In this document: positions 6,227-13,821 of the stretch, piece by piece
Position numbering within the stretch: the first letter of the stretch is position 1
Layout of the letters: the number at the start of each line of letters is the position of its first letter
Assembly: GCA_964417785.1 (NCBI GenBank)
Contig: CAYQJO010000082.1
Coordinates: 1 to 16,732 of the forward strand
Source of the DNA: DAOTUL01 sp034437435
GTDB lineage: Bacteria; Chloroflexota; Anaerolineae; Aggregatilineales; Phototrophicaceae
Direction of reading: 5' to 3'
DNA: 16,732 bases
Notes under the pieces: model-generated
Seen by the model: only the letters and a program-made list of their open reading frames with translations
What the model was told of the DNA's origin: nothing
Database searches by the model: none
Position numbers and translations under genes: made by a program

Positions 6227-9200
6227 ATGAGTGACGACTTTGATTGGCTGAGAGACAACGCAGACGACGATTCTGATTCGCAGGATGACAACCTGGATTT
6301 TGCCTGGACGCAGGAAAACGATGACGACGGCAGCACCGATGGCTCCGACGACCTGACACTGGATTGGATGCTGGACGAGTCTGAAATTGATTCTCCTGAT
6401 GCCAGTTCCCGCCTGGGCGTAACCGGCCAGCTATCCTGGCAGCACGAAGAAGAGTCCGAAACCGGCGGCTATGAAGCCGAACAATATGACTGGCAGGACC
6501 AGGCATCCGGCGACACACCGTCCAGCCAGAGTGGTTTAACCGGACAATTGGACTGGGTTGAGCCAGATGATACCGAAGATGAAGAAGACGAAAGTCCAGC
6601 CAGCCAGCCAATCCAGGTTCAGCCACACCAACCGGTAGACGCGACCTTTGATGAGTCGCAGTTGCCGGATTGGATGCAAGGTCTGGCTGAGGACGAACCA
6701 GACGACCCCGAACCCGAAATAAAAAACCCGGATGAACTCCCCGATTGGTTGCAGGACGCCATCGACTCGACCTCACCCGCCTTTGTCGATGATGCGGAAA
6801 TCGAGGAAGAAGACGAACTGCCGGAGTGGCTGCGGGACAGCCTGAGTGAGGATGTTCAGCCAGCACAGACCGGTGTGTTCGATGAATCCATGCCCTACGA
6901 GGACGCAGACGATGAACTGCCGGACTGGATGCGCGATAGCCTGAGTGATGAAGAAGATGAGCCAGCGCTATTCGCCGAGACACCCGCATTTGACAGCGAA
7001 GAGCCGTTGGAAACAACCTTCGCCGAAGAAGTTGAAGAAGACGAGCCAGCGCTATTCGCTGAAACGCCAGAATCTGATTCGGTCGAATCGTTGGACGAAC
7101 TCTTCGCGGATAATGTCGAAGAGTCGGACTTGCTCGCGGACCTGCTCAATGAAGGCGACGATGAGGATTTGTCCTTCTTTGAGGAGGTCAAATCCTCACC
7201 GGATAGTAGCTCGTTCTTCGATGAGGAAGACTTTGGCGCGGAATTCGAGGAACGCGACGAATTCGACCTGCTGGCAGATATGGCCGCTCAGGAAGACAGC
7301 CTGGACGCGCTGTTGGGCGATGATGGTGACGATTCGTTTGACCTGCTGGGCGAGTTGACTGAGACCGACGAAGAGTTTGTTCAAATGCCGGATTTGATGG
7401 ACGACATCGATCCGACCACACGCCAGCCAGAAGAACTGCAAACCCCACTGGACAGCGTGTCGGGCAGTGTTACCGACGAAGACCTTGCCTTGCTGTTTGG
7501 CGATGTTGAGGAAGAGGCTACATCACGCGAGGTCACCGATGATGACCTTGATCTGCTCTTCGGTGGTGACGACGAAGTTGAAGAGCCAGAAATCGCTGCC
7601 TCCCGTGAAGTCACCGATGATGATCTTGATCTACTCTTCGGTGGTGACGACAGTCAGGATGACGAAGATGTCGATTGGTTCGCACCACCACAACCAGCAA
7701 CCGGTGATATAGAAGAACCGGATTGGCTAGATGATGTCGAAGGCGAGGTTGTCGAACCAGTAGCAGAACAACCGCAGTCATATGCCGATGTCGATGATTT
7801 TCTCGCCAGCCTGGATGCCGCTGATCTGGTGGCGACCGGCGGCGATATTGGCGGCGATGATGTCGATTTTGACGCTCTGTTTGATGACGATACCCTGGGT
7901 GATCTCGGCGAGCAGACCAGCGATGGTGAGGCGGAACAGACACTCGCAGAGGATGCGCCCGATTGGCTGACCGATCTTTCCAAAGAGGCGGCCATTGCTG
8001 GATCGGCGGCTTCCATTGTGCGCCAGCGCAAAGATGTTCCGCTGGATGAACTACCGGAAGAACTGCGAATGCTGCACGAGCGCGGCCTCGAACTGCCTGC
8101 GCCGCAGGAACAGGGCTATTCGCAAGGGTTGGACTCGGTGGTGCCGGGGTTGAAGGGTGCGCTGCCAGCCGTCGTCTTTGAGCCAACCGCGGCCAGCCTG
8201 ACCTCAACAACTGCACTATCGCCTGAAGAACGCCAGCGGGTGGAAATCCTGAACAGCGTCGTCGGTGGCACATTGGCTGAAGATGCCGGCCAGACAGCCG
8301 CACGCCAGCGTATGCCGGTGGACCGCATTGTGATCGCGCTGCTGCTGGTCCTTGCCATGATGATCCCCTTTATCATCGATAGCGGTGTGGGTGATTTACC
8401 CTCGAATCAGTTTGCCGCCGGTTCACGCGAGCAAGCGTTTTATAACCGGGTTGACAGCCTGCGGGCCGGGCAGATGGTCCTGGTCGCCGCCGAATATGGT
8501 CCGACCGGCGCGGCAGAACTGGACCCGGCGACCCGTGCGCTGCTGCGACATATCTTCAGCCGGGGCGCACATCCGGTCATCATCGGAGGCAATCCGGTCG
8601 GTCTGCTCCATGTGAGTGTGCTGGTGGATGAACTGGTCGAAGACAACAACTTCGAACGCAACCGTGACTACACACTTGGCCGGTATCTGGTCGCGGATGT
8701 GATCGGCCTGCGTACCTTTGGCGAAAATGTGGGCCGACTGGTCGAGACCGACCTGAATGGCGAAGCAACCGGCCTGGAAATCGACACGCTGGATGATTTT
8801 GAACTGATTGTGATCGTCACCGAAAGCGGCGACCGTCTGCGCGGTTGGGCTGAGCAGGTCGCGCCGCAGACCGGCATCCCGATCCTGGCGATCAGTGGTT
8901 ACGGAGCCATGCCTTTAACTCAGCCGTACATCGAATCGCTGAGCGGTAGCGAGATTGCCGGGATGCTGGTGGGCTTTGAGGACGCGATGACCTACAGCCG
9001 GATGCTCAATCGAGCGATGGGGCTGGACGCAACCGATAGCCCACCGCCGACAGCAGTACCGCCGACCGCCATCCCGGCAACCGTCATCCCGGTCGAAGTC
9101 ACGCCGGAAGTGACGCCGGATACCCAGGGTGGCCCGGTCGAACTGACAAATACGCCCATGCCGACCGATACGCCGACGCACACGCCGACGGTACTGCCGA

Positions 9201-9754
9201 CCGATACGCCGACGCACACACCCACCCATACGCCCTCGCCGACACCGACTGCAACACCGACTAATACCCCCACACCTGAACCGATCCAGGTGGGAACGGT
9301 CAATGCCGACACCAATGTCAACATTCGCAACGGCCCCAGCACGGCTGAAGCCGCCATCGGTGTCGCCCGACCCGGCGACCGGGTGGTGATCCTCGGTACC
9401 AACGAGGAAGGCAACTGGTACAACATCGAGATCAACGGCGAAGAAGGGTGGATTGCCGCCTTCCTGCTGGATGTTGAACGGGTTCCCTGGCAGGATTTCC
9501 CGTCACTTACCGCCACGCCGGTTGCACTCAATCCAGCCAAGTCCGCCAATAACCGACCGGCACTGGCGAAACCCCTGCCACAGATTGAGGGCGAAATGAT
9601 CGTCATCGAAGACGACAAGGTAGACACTTACGACAATCGCTGGTACAGCATGACTCTGGGCATTATTGTCGCGGTGATCGTTATCGGGCTGGGTAATATC
9701 CTGCATGTGATTCGCAACCTGAGCCAGCGGAGGAGAACGCACCGTGAAGAATGA
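6227..9754 (+). CDS. Giant acidic protein with external alpha/beta domain, Pro/Thr stalk and SH3-like domain
   Basis: This protein has 1175 residues from the ATG at 6227, chosen over the GTG at 6218 because AGGTGG (6216-6221) is well placed before the ATG. Residues 1-620 are extremely Asp/Glu-rich, low complexity and probably disordered and cytoplasmic. They carry about ten DW[LM]-type motifs, including four LP[DE]W[LM], and several LDxLFGxD copies. A basic-hydrophobic stretch leads to helix 701-717. An external alpha/beta domain (about 730-935) contains 'VLVAAEYGPTGAAELDP' near 750-765 and 'HPVIIGGNPVG'. A Thr/Pro stalk (about 939-1021), a bacterial SH3 domain (about 1022-1084, 'NVNIRNGPS...GWIAAFLLDVE'), and a second helix (about 1142-1162) with a basic tail follow. 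Bacterial SH3 domains often bind cell-wall material. The alpha/beta domain resembles an uncharacterised family I associate with DUF6754 neighbourhoods. Both ends are cytoplasmic, so the middle loops out. It may be the scaffold of the cluster. Confidence 0.85.
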   Translation: MSDDFDWLRDNADDDSDSQDDNLDFAWTQENDDDGSTDGSDDLTLDWMLDESEIDSPDASSRLGVTGQLSWQHEEESETGGYEAEQYDWQDQASGDTPSSQSGLTGQLDWVEPDDTEDEEDESPASQPIQVQPHQPVDATFDESQLPDWMQGLAEDEPDDPEPEIKNPDELPDWLQDAIDSTSPAFVDDAEIEEEDELPEWLRDSLSEDVQPAQTGVFDESMPYEDADDELPDWMRDSLSDEEDEPALFAETPAFDSEEPLETTFAEEVEEDEPALFAETPESDSVESLDELFADNVEESDLLADLLNEGDDEDLSFFEEVKSSPDSSSFFDEEDFGAEFEERDEFDLLADMAAQEDSLDALLGDDGDDSFDLLGELTETDEEFVQMPDLMDDIDPTTRQPEELQTPLDSVSGSVTDEDLALLFGDVEEEATSREVTDDDLDLLFGGDDEVEEPEIAASREVTDDDLDLLFGGDDSQDDEDVDWFAPPQPATGDIEEPDWLDDVEGEVVEPVAEQPQSYADVDDFLASLDAADLVATGGDIGGDDVDFDALFDDDTLGDLGEQTSDGEAEQTLAEDAPDWLTDLSKEAAIAGSAASIVRQRKDVPLDELPEELRMLHERGLELPAPQEQGYSQGLDSVVPGLKGALPAVVFEPTAASLTSTTALSPEERQRVEILNSVVGGTLAEDAGQTAARQRMPVDRIVIALLLVLAMMIPFIIDSGVGDLPSNQFAAGSREQAFYNRVDSLRAGQMVLVAAEYGPTGAAELDPATRALLRHIFSRGAHPVIIGGNPVGLLHVSVLVDELVEDNNFERNRDYTLGRYLVADVIGLRTFGENVGRLVETDLNGEATGLEIDTLDDFELIVIVTESGDRLRGWAEQVAPQTGIPILAISGYGAMPLTQPYIESLSGSEIAGMLVGFEDAMTYSRMLNRAMGLDATDSPPPTAVPPTAIPATVIPVEVTPEVTPDTQGGPVELTNTPMPTDTPTHTPTVLPTDTPTHTPTHTPSPTPTATPTNTPTPEPIQVGTVNADTNVNIRNGPSTAEAAIGVARPGDRVVILGTNEEGNWYNIEINGEEGWIAAFLLDVERVPWQDFPSLTATPVALNPAKSANNRPALAKPLPQIEGEMIVIEDDKVDTYDNRWYSMTLGIIVAVIVIGLGNILHVIRNLSQRRRTHREE
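6959..7069 (+). repeat. Two copies of an EPALFAETP-coding repeat
   Basis: Nine codons at 6959-6985 and again at 7043-7069 encode the same peptide EPALFAETP, 84 nt apart, with only silent differences in the last few codons. The copies sit in the acidic domain of the 1175-residue protein, between the LPDW motifs and the LDxLFG motifs. The repeated peptide is probably a short binding motif or the product of internal duplication. Confidence 0.75.
7469..7651 (+). repeat. Internal repeats encoding VTD-D-LxLLFG motifs
   Basis: Three in-frame copies of a motif VTD[ED]DLxLLFG are encoded from 7469, 7529 and 7607. The last two 45-nt copies (7529-7573 and 7607-7651) are 78 nt apart, encode the identical peptide, and differ at three third-codon positions. 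The first copy, about 60 nt upstream, is more diverged. This points to recent duplication of a short linear motif, with selection holding the peptide constant. Confidence 0.85.
9159..9219 (+). repeat. Direct repeat in the Thr/Pro stalk coding region
   Basis: A 25-nt perfect direct repeat occurs at 9159-9183 and 9195-9219, with a 36-nt period, inside a wider stretch coding for TPTxTPT-type residues (about 9041-9288). The DNA identity exceeds what the amino acid pattern alone requires, so the stalk can probably lengthen or shorten by slippage or recombination. Confidence 0.8.
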
Positions 9755-9929
9755 TTCCAGACGAGAACTGCTGAAAACCGTTGGCTTTCTCATCGTGATG
9801 TTCCCGGTGATTGTGATCGTGCGTGAACAAAACCTGAACATTTTCATGCGTTTTATTGTCGTTTTCGTGGTCGCCCTGGCGATCTATTACATGTTTTTCA
9901 ATCAGAACCGTCGAAAGGAGTCAGACTAG
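9744..9929 (+). CDS. Small two-helix membrane protein, unknown function
   Basis: This 61-residue protein starts at GTG with a strong GGAGGAG site (about 9729-9735) inside the end of the upstream gene, which it overlaps by 11 nt. After a charged start (MKNDSRRELLKT) come two hydrophobic helices, about 13-27 and 33-52, joined by a short charged turn ('VREQNLN'), and then a basic-acidic tail (NQNRRKESD). Both ends should be cytoplasmic. No family is recognised. Small hairpin proteins of this kind are often accessory subunits of membrane complexes, which fits its place between two large cluster proteins. The ribosome site and overlapping junctions on both sides make a real gene likely. Confidence 0.75.
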   Translation: MKNDSRRELLKTVGFLIVMFPVIVIVREQNLNIFMRFIVVFVVALAIYYMFFNQNRRKESD

Positions 9930-10570
9930 TGGAGGAGCTCGGACTCTGGGTTGGCTTCGCGCTCACCCTGATGGTTTACAGCTATCTGATTCGCGATAAC
10001 CTGCTTTATCGACTGGCGGTCTATGTCTTTGTGGGACTGGCAGCGGGTTACATTGCCATTGTCACGGTCGAGAGTGTGCTAATCCCCTGGTTTGATCTTA
10101 CGATTGGCGAATTTGTCAACGAAGACGGTGAGGCGGGCAATCTGCTTCTGGGTGCCATTCCATTCATATTGTTTCTCCTGCTCCTGTTTAAGTCCTGGCC
10201 GTCACTGACCCACATGGGCAATATCGGTATCGCCGTGATCATCGGTGTAGGTGTGGCGGTCGCACTGGTAGGGGCGCTGACCGGCACCCTGTTCCCACTG
10301 GCCGAAGCCACTGCCCGTGAAGGAGAAGGTGATCTGCTGGAAGCACTGCTGATCTTCATCGGGGTGGCAACTTCACTGCTTTATTTCCAGTATTTATCGC
10401 GCCGGACACTCGAAGGTGAGATACGACGGTCGCGGGCGGTGAGCTTCATCGCTGCTGTGGGCAAAGGCTTCATCGTGGTCACGCTGGGCGCACTCTACGC
10501 CGCTGCCATCCTCACCAGCCTGACGATCTTCAGCGAGCGCATGAGCTTTGTGTTTGAGAGGCTGCCATGA
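9929..10570 (+). CDS. Polytopic membrane protein, unknown function
   Basis: This 213-residue integral membrane protein starts at a GTG that shares its first base with the previous stop (TAGTG), with AAAGGAG at 9914-9920. About six or seven hydrophobic segments are seen: roughly 4-20, 27-50, 70-86, 93-118, 132-152 and 168-193. A basic loop (SRRTLEGEIRRSRA) before the last helix is probably cytoplasmic. An acidic segment (ATAREGEGDLLEA) lies between two helices. No known transporter signature is recognised. It overlaps the ASKHA ATPase gene by 4 nt (ATGA), so the two products are probably made in fixed ratio and may bind each other. Similar in size to the polytopic protein at 5567, but no clear sequence similarity is visible by eye. 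Confidence 0.8.
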   Translation: MEELGLWVGFALTLMVYSYLIRDNLLYRLAVYVFVGLAAGYIAIVTVESVLIPWFDLTIGEFVNEDGEAGNLLLGAIPFILFLLLLFKSWPSLTHMGNIGIAVIIGVGVAVALVGALTGTLFPLAEATAREGEGDLLEALLIFIGVATSLLYFQYLSRRTLEGEIRRSRAVSFIAAVGKGFIVVTLGALYAAAILTSLTIFSERMSFVFERLP

Positions 10571-12735
10571 GGCTATTTGGACGGCGTAAACGCGACGAAG
10601 AGGACGCGGGCGACCTGCTGGATGTTCTCGACGCAGTTGATCCTGATACCGTTCTCATCGCTGAAACCGACACCCAGCGCAAACGGCGCGGTCTGTTTGG
10701 CCGCCGGGAAAAAGCGGATGACGATCCCGCGCCTGAAGTCGAGGACTTGCTGGTTGGGATTGAAATCGGGGACGACGACACCCTGGTCGGCCCACCTGAG
10801 CCGGCCCCGCGCACACGCTTCAGCGAACGGATCGGGTCGATCCTGGCGGTCGATTTTGGCAGTGTCAACACCCGCTGCATCTTGATCGATCTGGTTGAAG
10901 GCCGCTACCGTCTGGTTGGACGCGGCGAGAGCCGCACCAGCGATGGGTTCCCGGCCTACGATCTGGATGCAGGTTTTCACCAGGCCATCCGTGAGATGGA
11001 GGCAGCCACCGGACGCAAAATTCTGACTGATAACGGGCAGTTGATCCGACCGGAACAATCGGATCGCTCCGGTGTGGACGCATTCGGTATGACAGCCAGT
11101 ATCGGGCGGCCTCTGCGGGCAGTGATTATTGGTCTGACGCCGGATGTGAGTGTGGCGACAGCGCTGCGAACCGCCGCCGGGACCTATGTCGAAGTGCTGG
11201 CGACGCTCAATCTGGCAGATGGTCGCAGTGAAGAAGAGCGTTTGAATGCGGTCTTGCTGTCCTATCCCGATGTGCTGATTATCACCGGAGGCACAGAGCA
11301 GGGTGCGCGGGATGCCGTGCTGCGGCTGGCGGAGATTGCCCGGTTGGCGGTTTCCCTCACCAGTCCCGATAACCGCCCGACCGTCATTTACTCCGGCAAT
11401 CACGCCAACGCCGACGATATTCAGGCATTGTTTGACGATTTAACGACAGTGCTGATTGCCGAAAACGTCCGCCCATCGCTGCAAGAAGAACGTCTGGACT
11501 CTGCTCGTCTGCAACTGGGCAAAGCCTTTGACTACTACAATGAGATCCGTAGCGAGAGTTTCGCCGCTATTGGATCAATGAGCGATTCCGGTGTTCAACC
11601 AACAGCACAAAGCTACACGGTCATGGCGGAGTATCTGGGCAAGACTCATGCTGGCGGTGTTGCGTTGGTCGATGCTGGCAGCACGACAAATGTGCTGGCG
11701 GTCGCTTCTGGGGGACAGTTGACCAGCAGCATTCGCACCGACCTGGGCATCGGTCACAGCGCACGCCAACTGGTGGAAATCGTCGGCGAAGACAGGGTTG
11801 CCCGCTGGCTGCCATTTTATCTGCAACCCGGTGAACTTGAGAACTACGCCATTAACAAATCTCTGCGTCCATTCACTGTGCCTTCGACCCTGCGCGACCT
11901 CTATCTGGACCATGCACTGCTGCGGGCGGGTATTCGTAATGCGCTGTTGCGGGCCAATCCGGACTGGGAAGATGAGCCGCTGGCGTTGGAAATGCTTATC
12001 GGTGCTGGCGGCGGCCTGACGCGCACCGGTCACCCGGCTTATGATACCCTGCTGATGCTGGACTCCATCCAGCCATCCGGCGTGACCCGCTTGCAATCCG
12101 ATCCTTATGGCATGATCGCGGCGATGGGAGCGCTGGCACTGCGCGGACCGCATATCGTGGTGCAACTGCTGGAAGGCGGCAGCCTGAACATGCTGGGGAC
12201 CGCTGTGAGCCTGCAAGGTCGTCCCCGGCTGGATAAACCAGCGATGCAGGTCGAAATTATGCTGGCAGGCCAGAAACAGGCCATCAAGCAAACGGTGATG
12301 GGCGGTCATCTATGGGTTTATAAACTGCCACCCGGTAAAACCGCACAAATCAGCGTGAAATGCCAGTCCGGAACAAGCATAAATGGTCAACGCAGTGTAA
12401 AATTAACTGTAGTCGGCGGACAGGCCGGGTTGATCTTCGACGCACGCGGGCGTCCCCTGCCGTTGATGGTGGATGTGGTCAACCGGGCGCAGCAGTTACC
12501 GTTGTGGGTCCACGAAGTCACGGGCGATCCGATTCAGGAAATCGCTGAAAGCTGGTTGGCTGAACCGGAGATGCAGGAGCAAAAACCGTCACGGGTCGAG
12601 CGCAAGCCGAAGCGTAGTCGTGGACGGCGGCGCAAGAAACAGGAAGCAACCGCCGATGATGAACTGGATGAATTGCTACAGGGCCTGGACCGGGATGAAG
12701 ACGAAATAGACGAGTTGCGCAATGTACTTTCCTGA
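10567..12735 (+). CDS. GlmL/MutL-like ASKHA ATPase with acidic and basic extensions
   Basis: This 722-residue protein belongs to the actin/Hsp70-like ATPase fold, and looks most like the 'glutamate mutase L' (MutL) family. The first phosphate loop is VDFGSVNTR (about 95-103), the second is VDAGSTTNVL (about 368-377), and an adenosine-type motif IGAGGGLTR lies at 478-486. Classical GlmL proteins (roughly 460 residues) are thought to help reactivate B12-dependent glutamate mutase. No mutase or B12 genes are nearby here. This copy is longer: an acidic N-terminal region (about 1-85, with an FGRR motif occurring twice), a C-terminal beta-type region (about 545-670), a Lys/Arg-rich stretch (about 675-692), and a final acidic tail (DDELDELLQGLDRDEDEIDEL). 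It overlaps genes on both sides (4 nt upstream, 14 nt downstream). It is probably the energy-using or switch subunit of this cluster. The 'MutL' name has nothing to do with DNA mismatch repair. Confidence 0.8.
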   Translation: MRLFGRRKRDEEDAGDLLDVLDAVDPDTVLIAETDTQRKRRGLFGRREKADDDPAPEVEDLLVGIEIGDDDTLVGPPEPAPRTRFSERIGSILAVDFGSVNTRCILIDLVEGRYRLVGRGESRTSDGFPAYDLDAGFHQAIREMEAATGRKILTDNGQLIRPEQSDRSGVDAFGMTASIGRPLRAVIIGLTPDVSVATALRTAAGTYVEVLATLNLADGRSEEERLNAVLLSYPDVLIITGGTEQGARDAVLRLAEIARLAVSLTSPDNRPTVIYSGNHANADDIQALFDDLTTVLIAENVRPSLQEERLDSARLQLGKAFDYYNEIRSESFAAIGSMSDSGVQPTAQSYTVMAEYLGKTHAGGVALVDAGSTTNVLAVASGGQLTSSIRTDLGIGHSARQLVEIVGEDRVARWLPFYLQPGELENYAINKSLRPFTVPSTLRDLYLDHALLRAGIRNALLRANPDWEDEPLALEMLIGAGGGLTRTGHPAYDTLLMLDSIQPSGVTRLQSDPYGMIAAMGALALRGPHIVVQLLEGGSLNMLGTAVSLQGRPRLDKPAMQVEIMLAGQKQAIKQTVMGGHLWVYKLPPGKTAQISVKCQSGTSINGQRSVKLTVVGGQAGLIFDARGRPLPLMVDVVNRAQQLPLWVHEVTGDPIQEIAESWLAEPEMQEQKPSRVERKPKRSRGRRRKKQEATADDELDELLQGLDRDEDEIDELRNVLS

Positions 12736-13798
12736 GCAGCGCCACATTTCAACTCTGACGGTCATCCGCCGCGAGTGTGTCCTGCCGGATAACGCGATCG
12801 GGACCGTGCGGACAACCGAGGGTAAGCGCGTGGATATGCGCGATATTGTCGCTCATGGTGTGATTCCGTCCCGATATATGATTCTGGATGCCGCCGAGTT
12901 TTTCGGCCTGCGCAACCTGGATAAGCTGGATGCGCTGCTGCTGGTCAAGCCGAGGGACCTGGTTGACGTCGATGATCCGCTGGCAGGCAAGAATTCAGAG
13001 CGCGGCAAGCGGCTGTTGTCGCCAGTGCGCGGTGTGGTCGCCGGTATTGACCAGGGACGGATCATCGTGCAGGAGATGCCGGAGACCGTCGATCTGGAAG
13101 CCGGTATACGCGGGCGGATTGTATCAGTTCGGCCCGGTCGTGGGGTGCGGATTGAGGCCATCGGTGCGGTGGTGCAGTGTATCTGGGGCAATGGCCGCCG
13201 GCTGATCGCGCCGCTGCGGTTGGCTCCTGAAGAGGGCATCTCCACTATCGCCAGTGACTCGCTGGAAATGCGTTTCATAGGATCGGTTGTGGTATCCCGC
13301 CAGACCATTCATGAGGCTGATCTGGACATCGCCGTCGAGCGGAACTTTGCGGCCTTAATTGCGCCCAGTATGGATGCAGCCCTGATCGACAAAGCACTCA
13401 ACAGCGATCTGGCTTTGATCCTGACGGAAGGATTCGGGACCATCCGTATGAACAACACGGTCTACACCATTCTATCTAAATTTGAGGGCCAGCAGGCCAC
13501 CGTCGATGCACACCACCCGGATCGCTGGAATGCCCGCCGGCCCGATGTCATTCTCAACATCCCCGTTGATCGCGAGTCACGCCCGGAACGCCCCAACCCG
13601 ATGCTGGTGCTGCGTCCCGGTATGCAGGTCCGCGTGACCCGCGCACCTTATCTGGGATTGTCTGGTCGGGTGTTGGATTTGCCAAAATCCCCGGTTATAT
13701 TAGACAATGGGTTGCGCGTACTCTGCGCCAGAGTAGAATTAACAGCAGGTGAAACGGTCTTCGTCCCGCTGAATAACCTGGAGGTTCTGGGACATTAA
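12722..13798 (+). CDS. Beta-rich soluble protein with C-terminal KOW-like domain
   Basis: This 358-residue protein has no signal peptide or membrane helix, so it is likely cytoplasmic. The central part ('LLSPVRGVVAGIDQGRIIVQEM', about 99-120, then 'GIRGRIVSVRPGRGVRIEA') looks like a barrel-sandwich or lipoyl/RnfC-like beta hammerhead, but no lysine in a lipoyl or biotinyl motif is evident. Residues about 297-356 resemble a KOW/SH3-barrel: 'LRPGMQVRVTRAPYLGLSGRVLDLP', then a closing strand. KOW domains often bind RNA or protein partners, as in ribosomal and NusG-type proteins. It overlaps the ASKHA gene by 14 nt and has no own Shine-Dalgarno site, suggesting translation by re-initiation and a fixed ratio with the ASKHA protein. 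I do not recognise a named family; a direct partner of the ATPase is likely. Confidence 0.78.
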   Translation: MYFPEQRHISTLTVIRRECVLPDNAIGTVRTTEGKRVDMRDIVAHGVIPSRYMILDAAEFFGLRNLDKLDALLLVKPRDLVDVDDPLAGKNSERGKRLLSPVRGVVAGIDQGRIIVQEMPETVDLEAGIRGRIVSVRPGRGVRIEAIGAVVQCIWGNGRRLIAPLRLAPEEGISTIASDSLEMRFIGSVVVSRQTIHEADLDIAVERNFAALIAPSMDAALIDKALNSDLALILTEGFGTIRMNNTVYTILSKFEGQQATVDAHHPDRWNARRPDVILNIPVDRESRPERPNPMLVLRPGMQVRVTRAPYLGLSGRVLDLPKSPVILDNGLRVLCARVELTAGETVFVPLNNLEVLGH

Positions 13799-13821
13799 GC
13801 CCCACGAAAGGAGCGAGTTGC

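Noticed and set aside
6186..7016. A 276-codon open frame on the minus strand across the acidic domain of the giant protein
   Set aside because: It is a shadow of the Asp/Glu-rich + strand gene; its product is Arg/His/Pro-rich with no recognisable domain and no ribosome site, and the + strand gene is far better supported.
7611..8303. A 230-codon minus-strand open frame
   Set aside because: It lies wholly opposite the giant protein gene and has an Arg/His/Pro-rich composition typical of antisense to acidic codons.
9041..9288. Short repeats in the Thr/Pro stalk considered as a CRISPR-like or regulatory array
   Set aside because: They are in frame, encode a TPT-type stalk, have no unique spacers of constant size, and are explained by protein repeats.
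10573..11403. A 276-codon minus-strand open frame opposite the ASKHA ATPase
   Set aside because: The + strand frame encodes clear ASKHA motifs; the minus product is low-complexity with no family pattern.
10567..12735. Reading the 'MutL' similarity as a DNA mismatch repair protein
   Set aside because: The motifs are of the ASKHA (actin/Hsp70) type, not the GHKL ATPase motifs of mismatch-repair MutL; only the name is shared.
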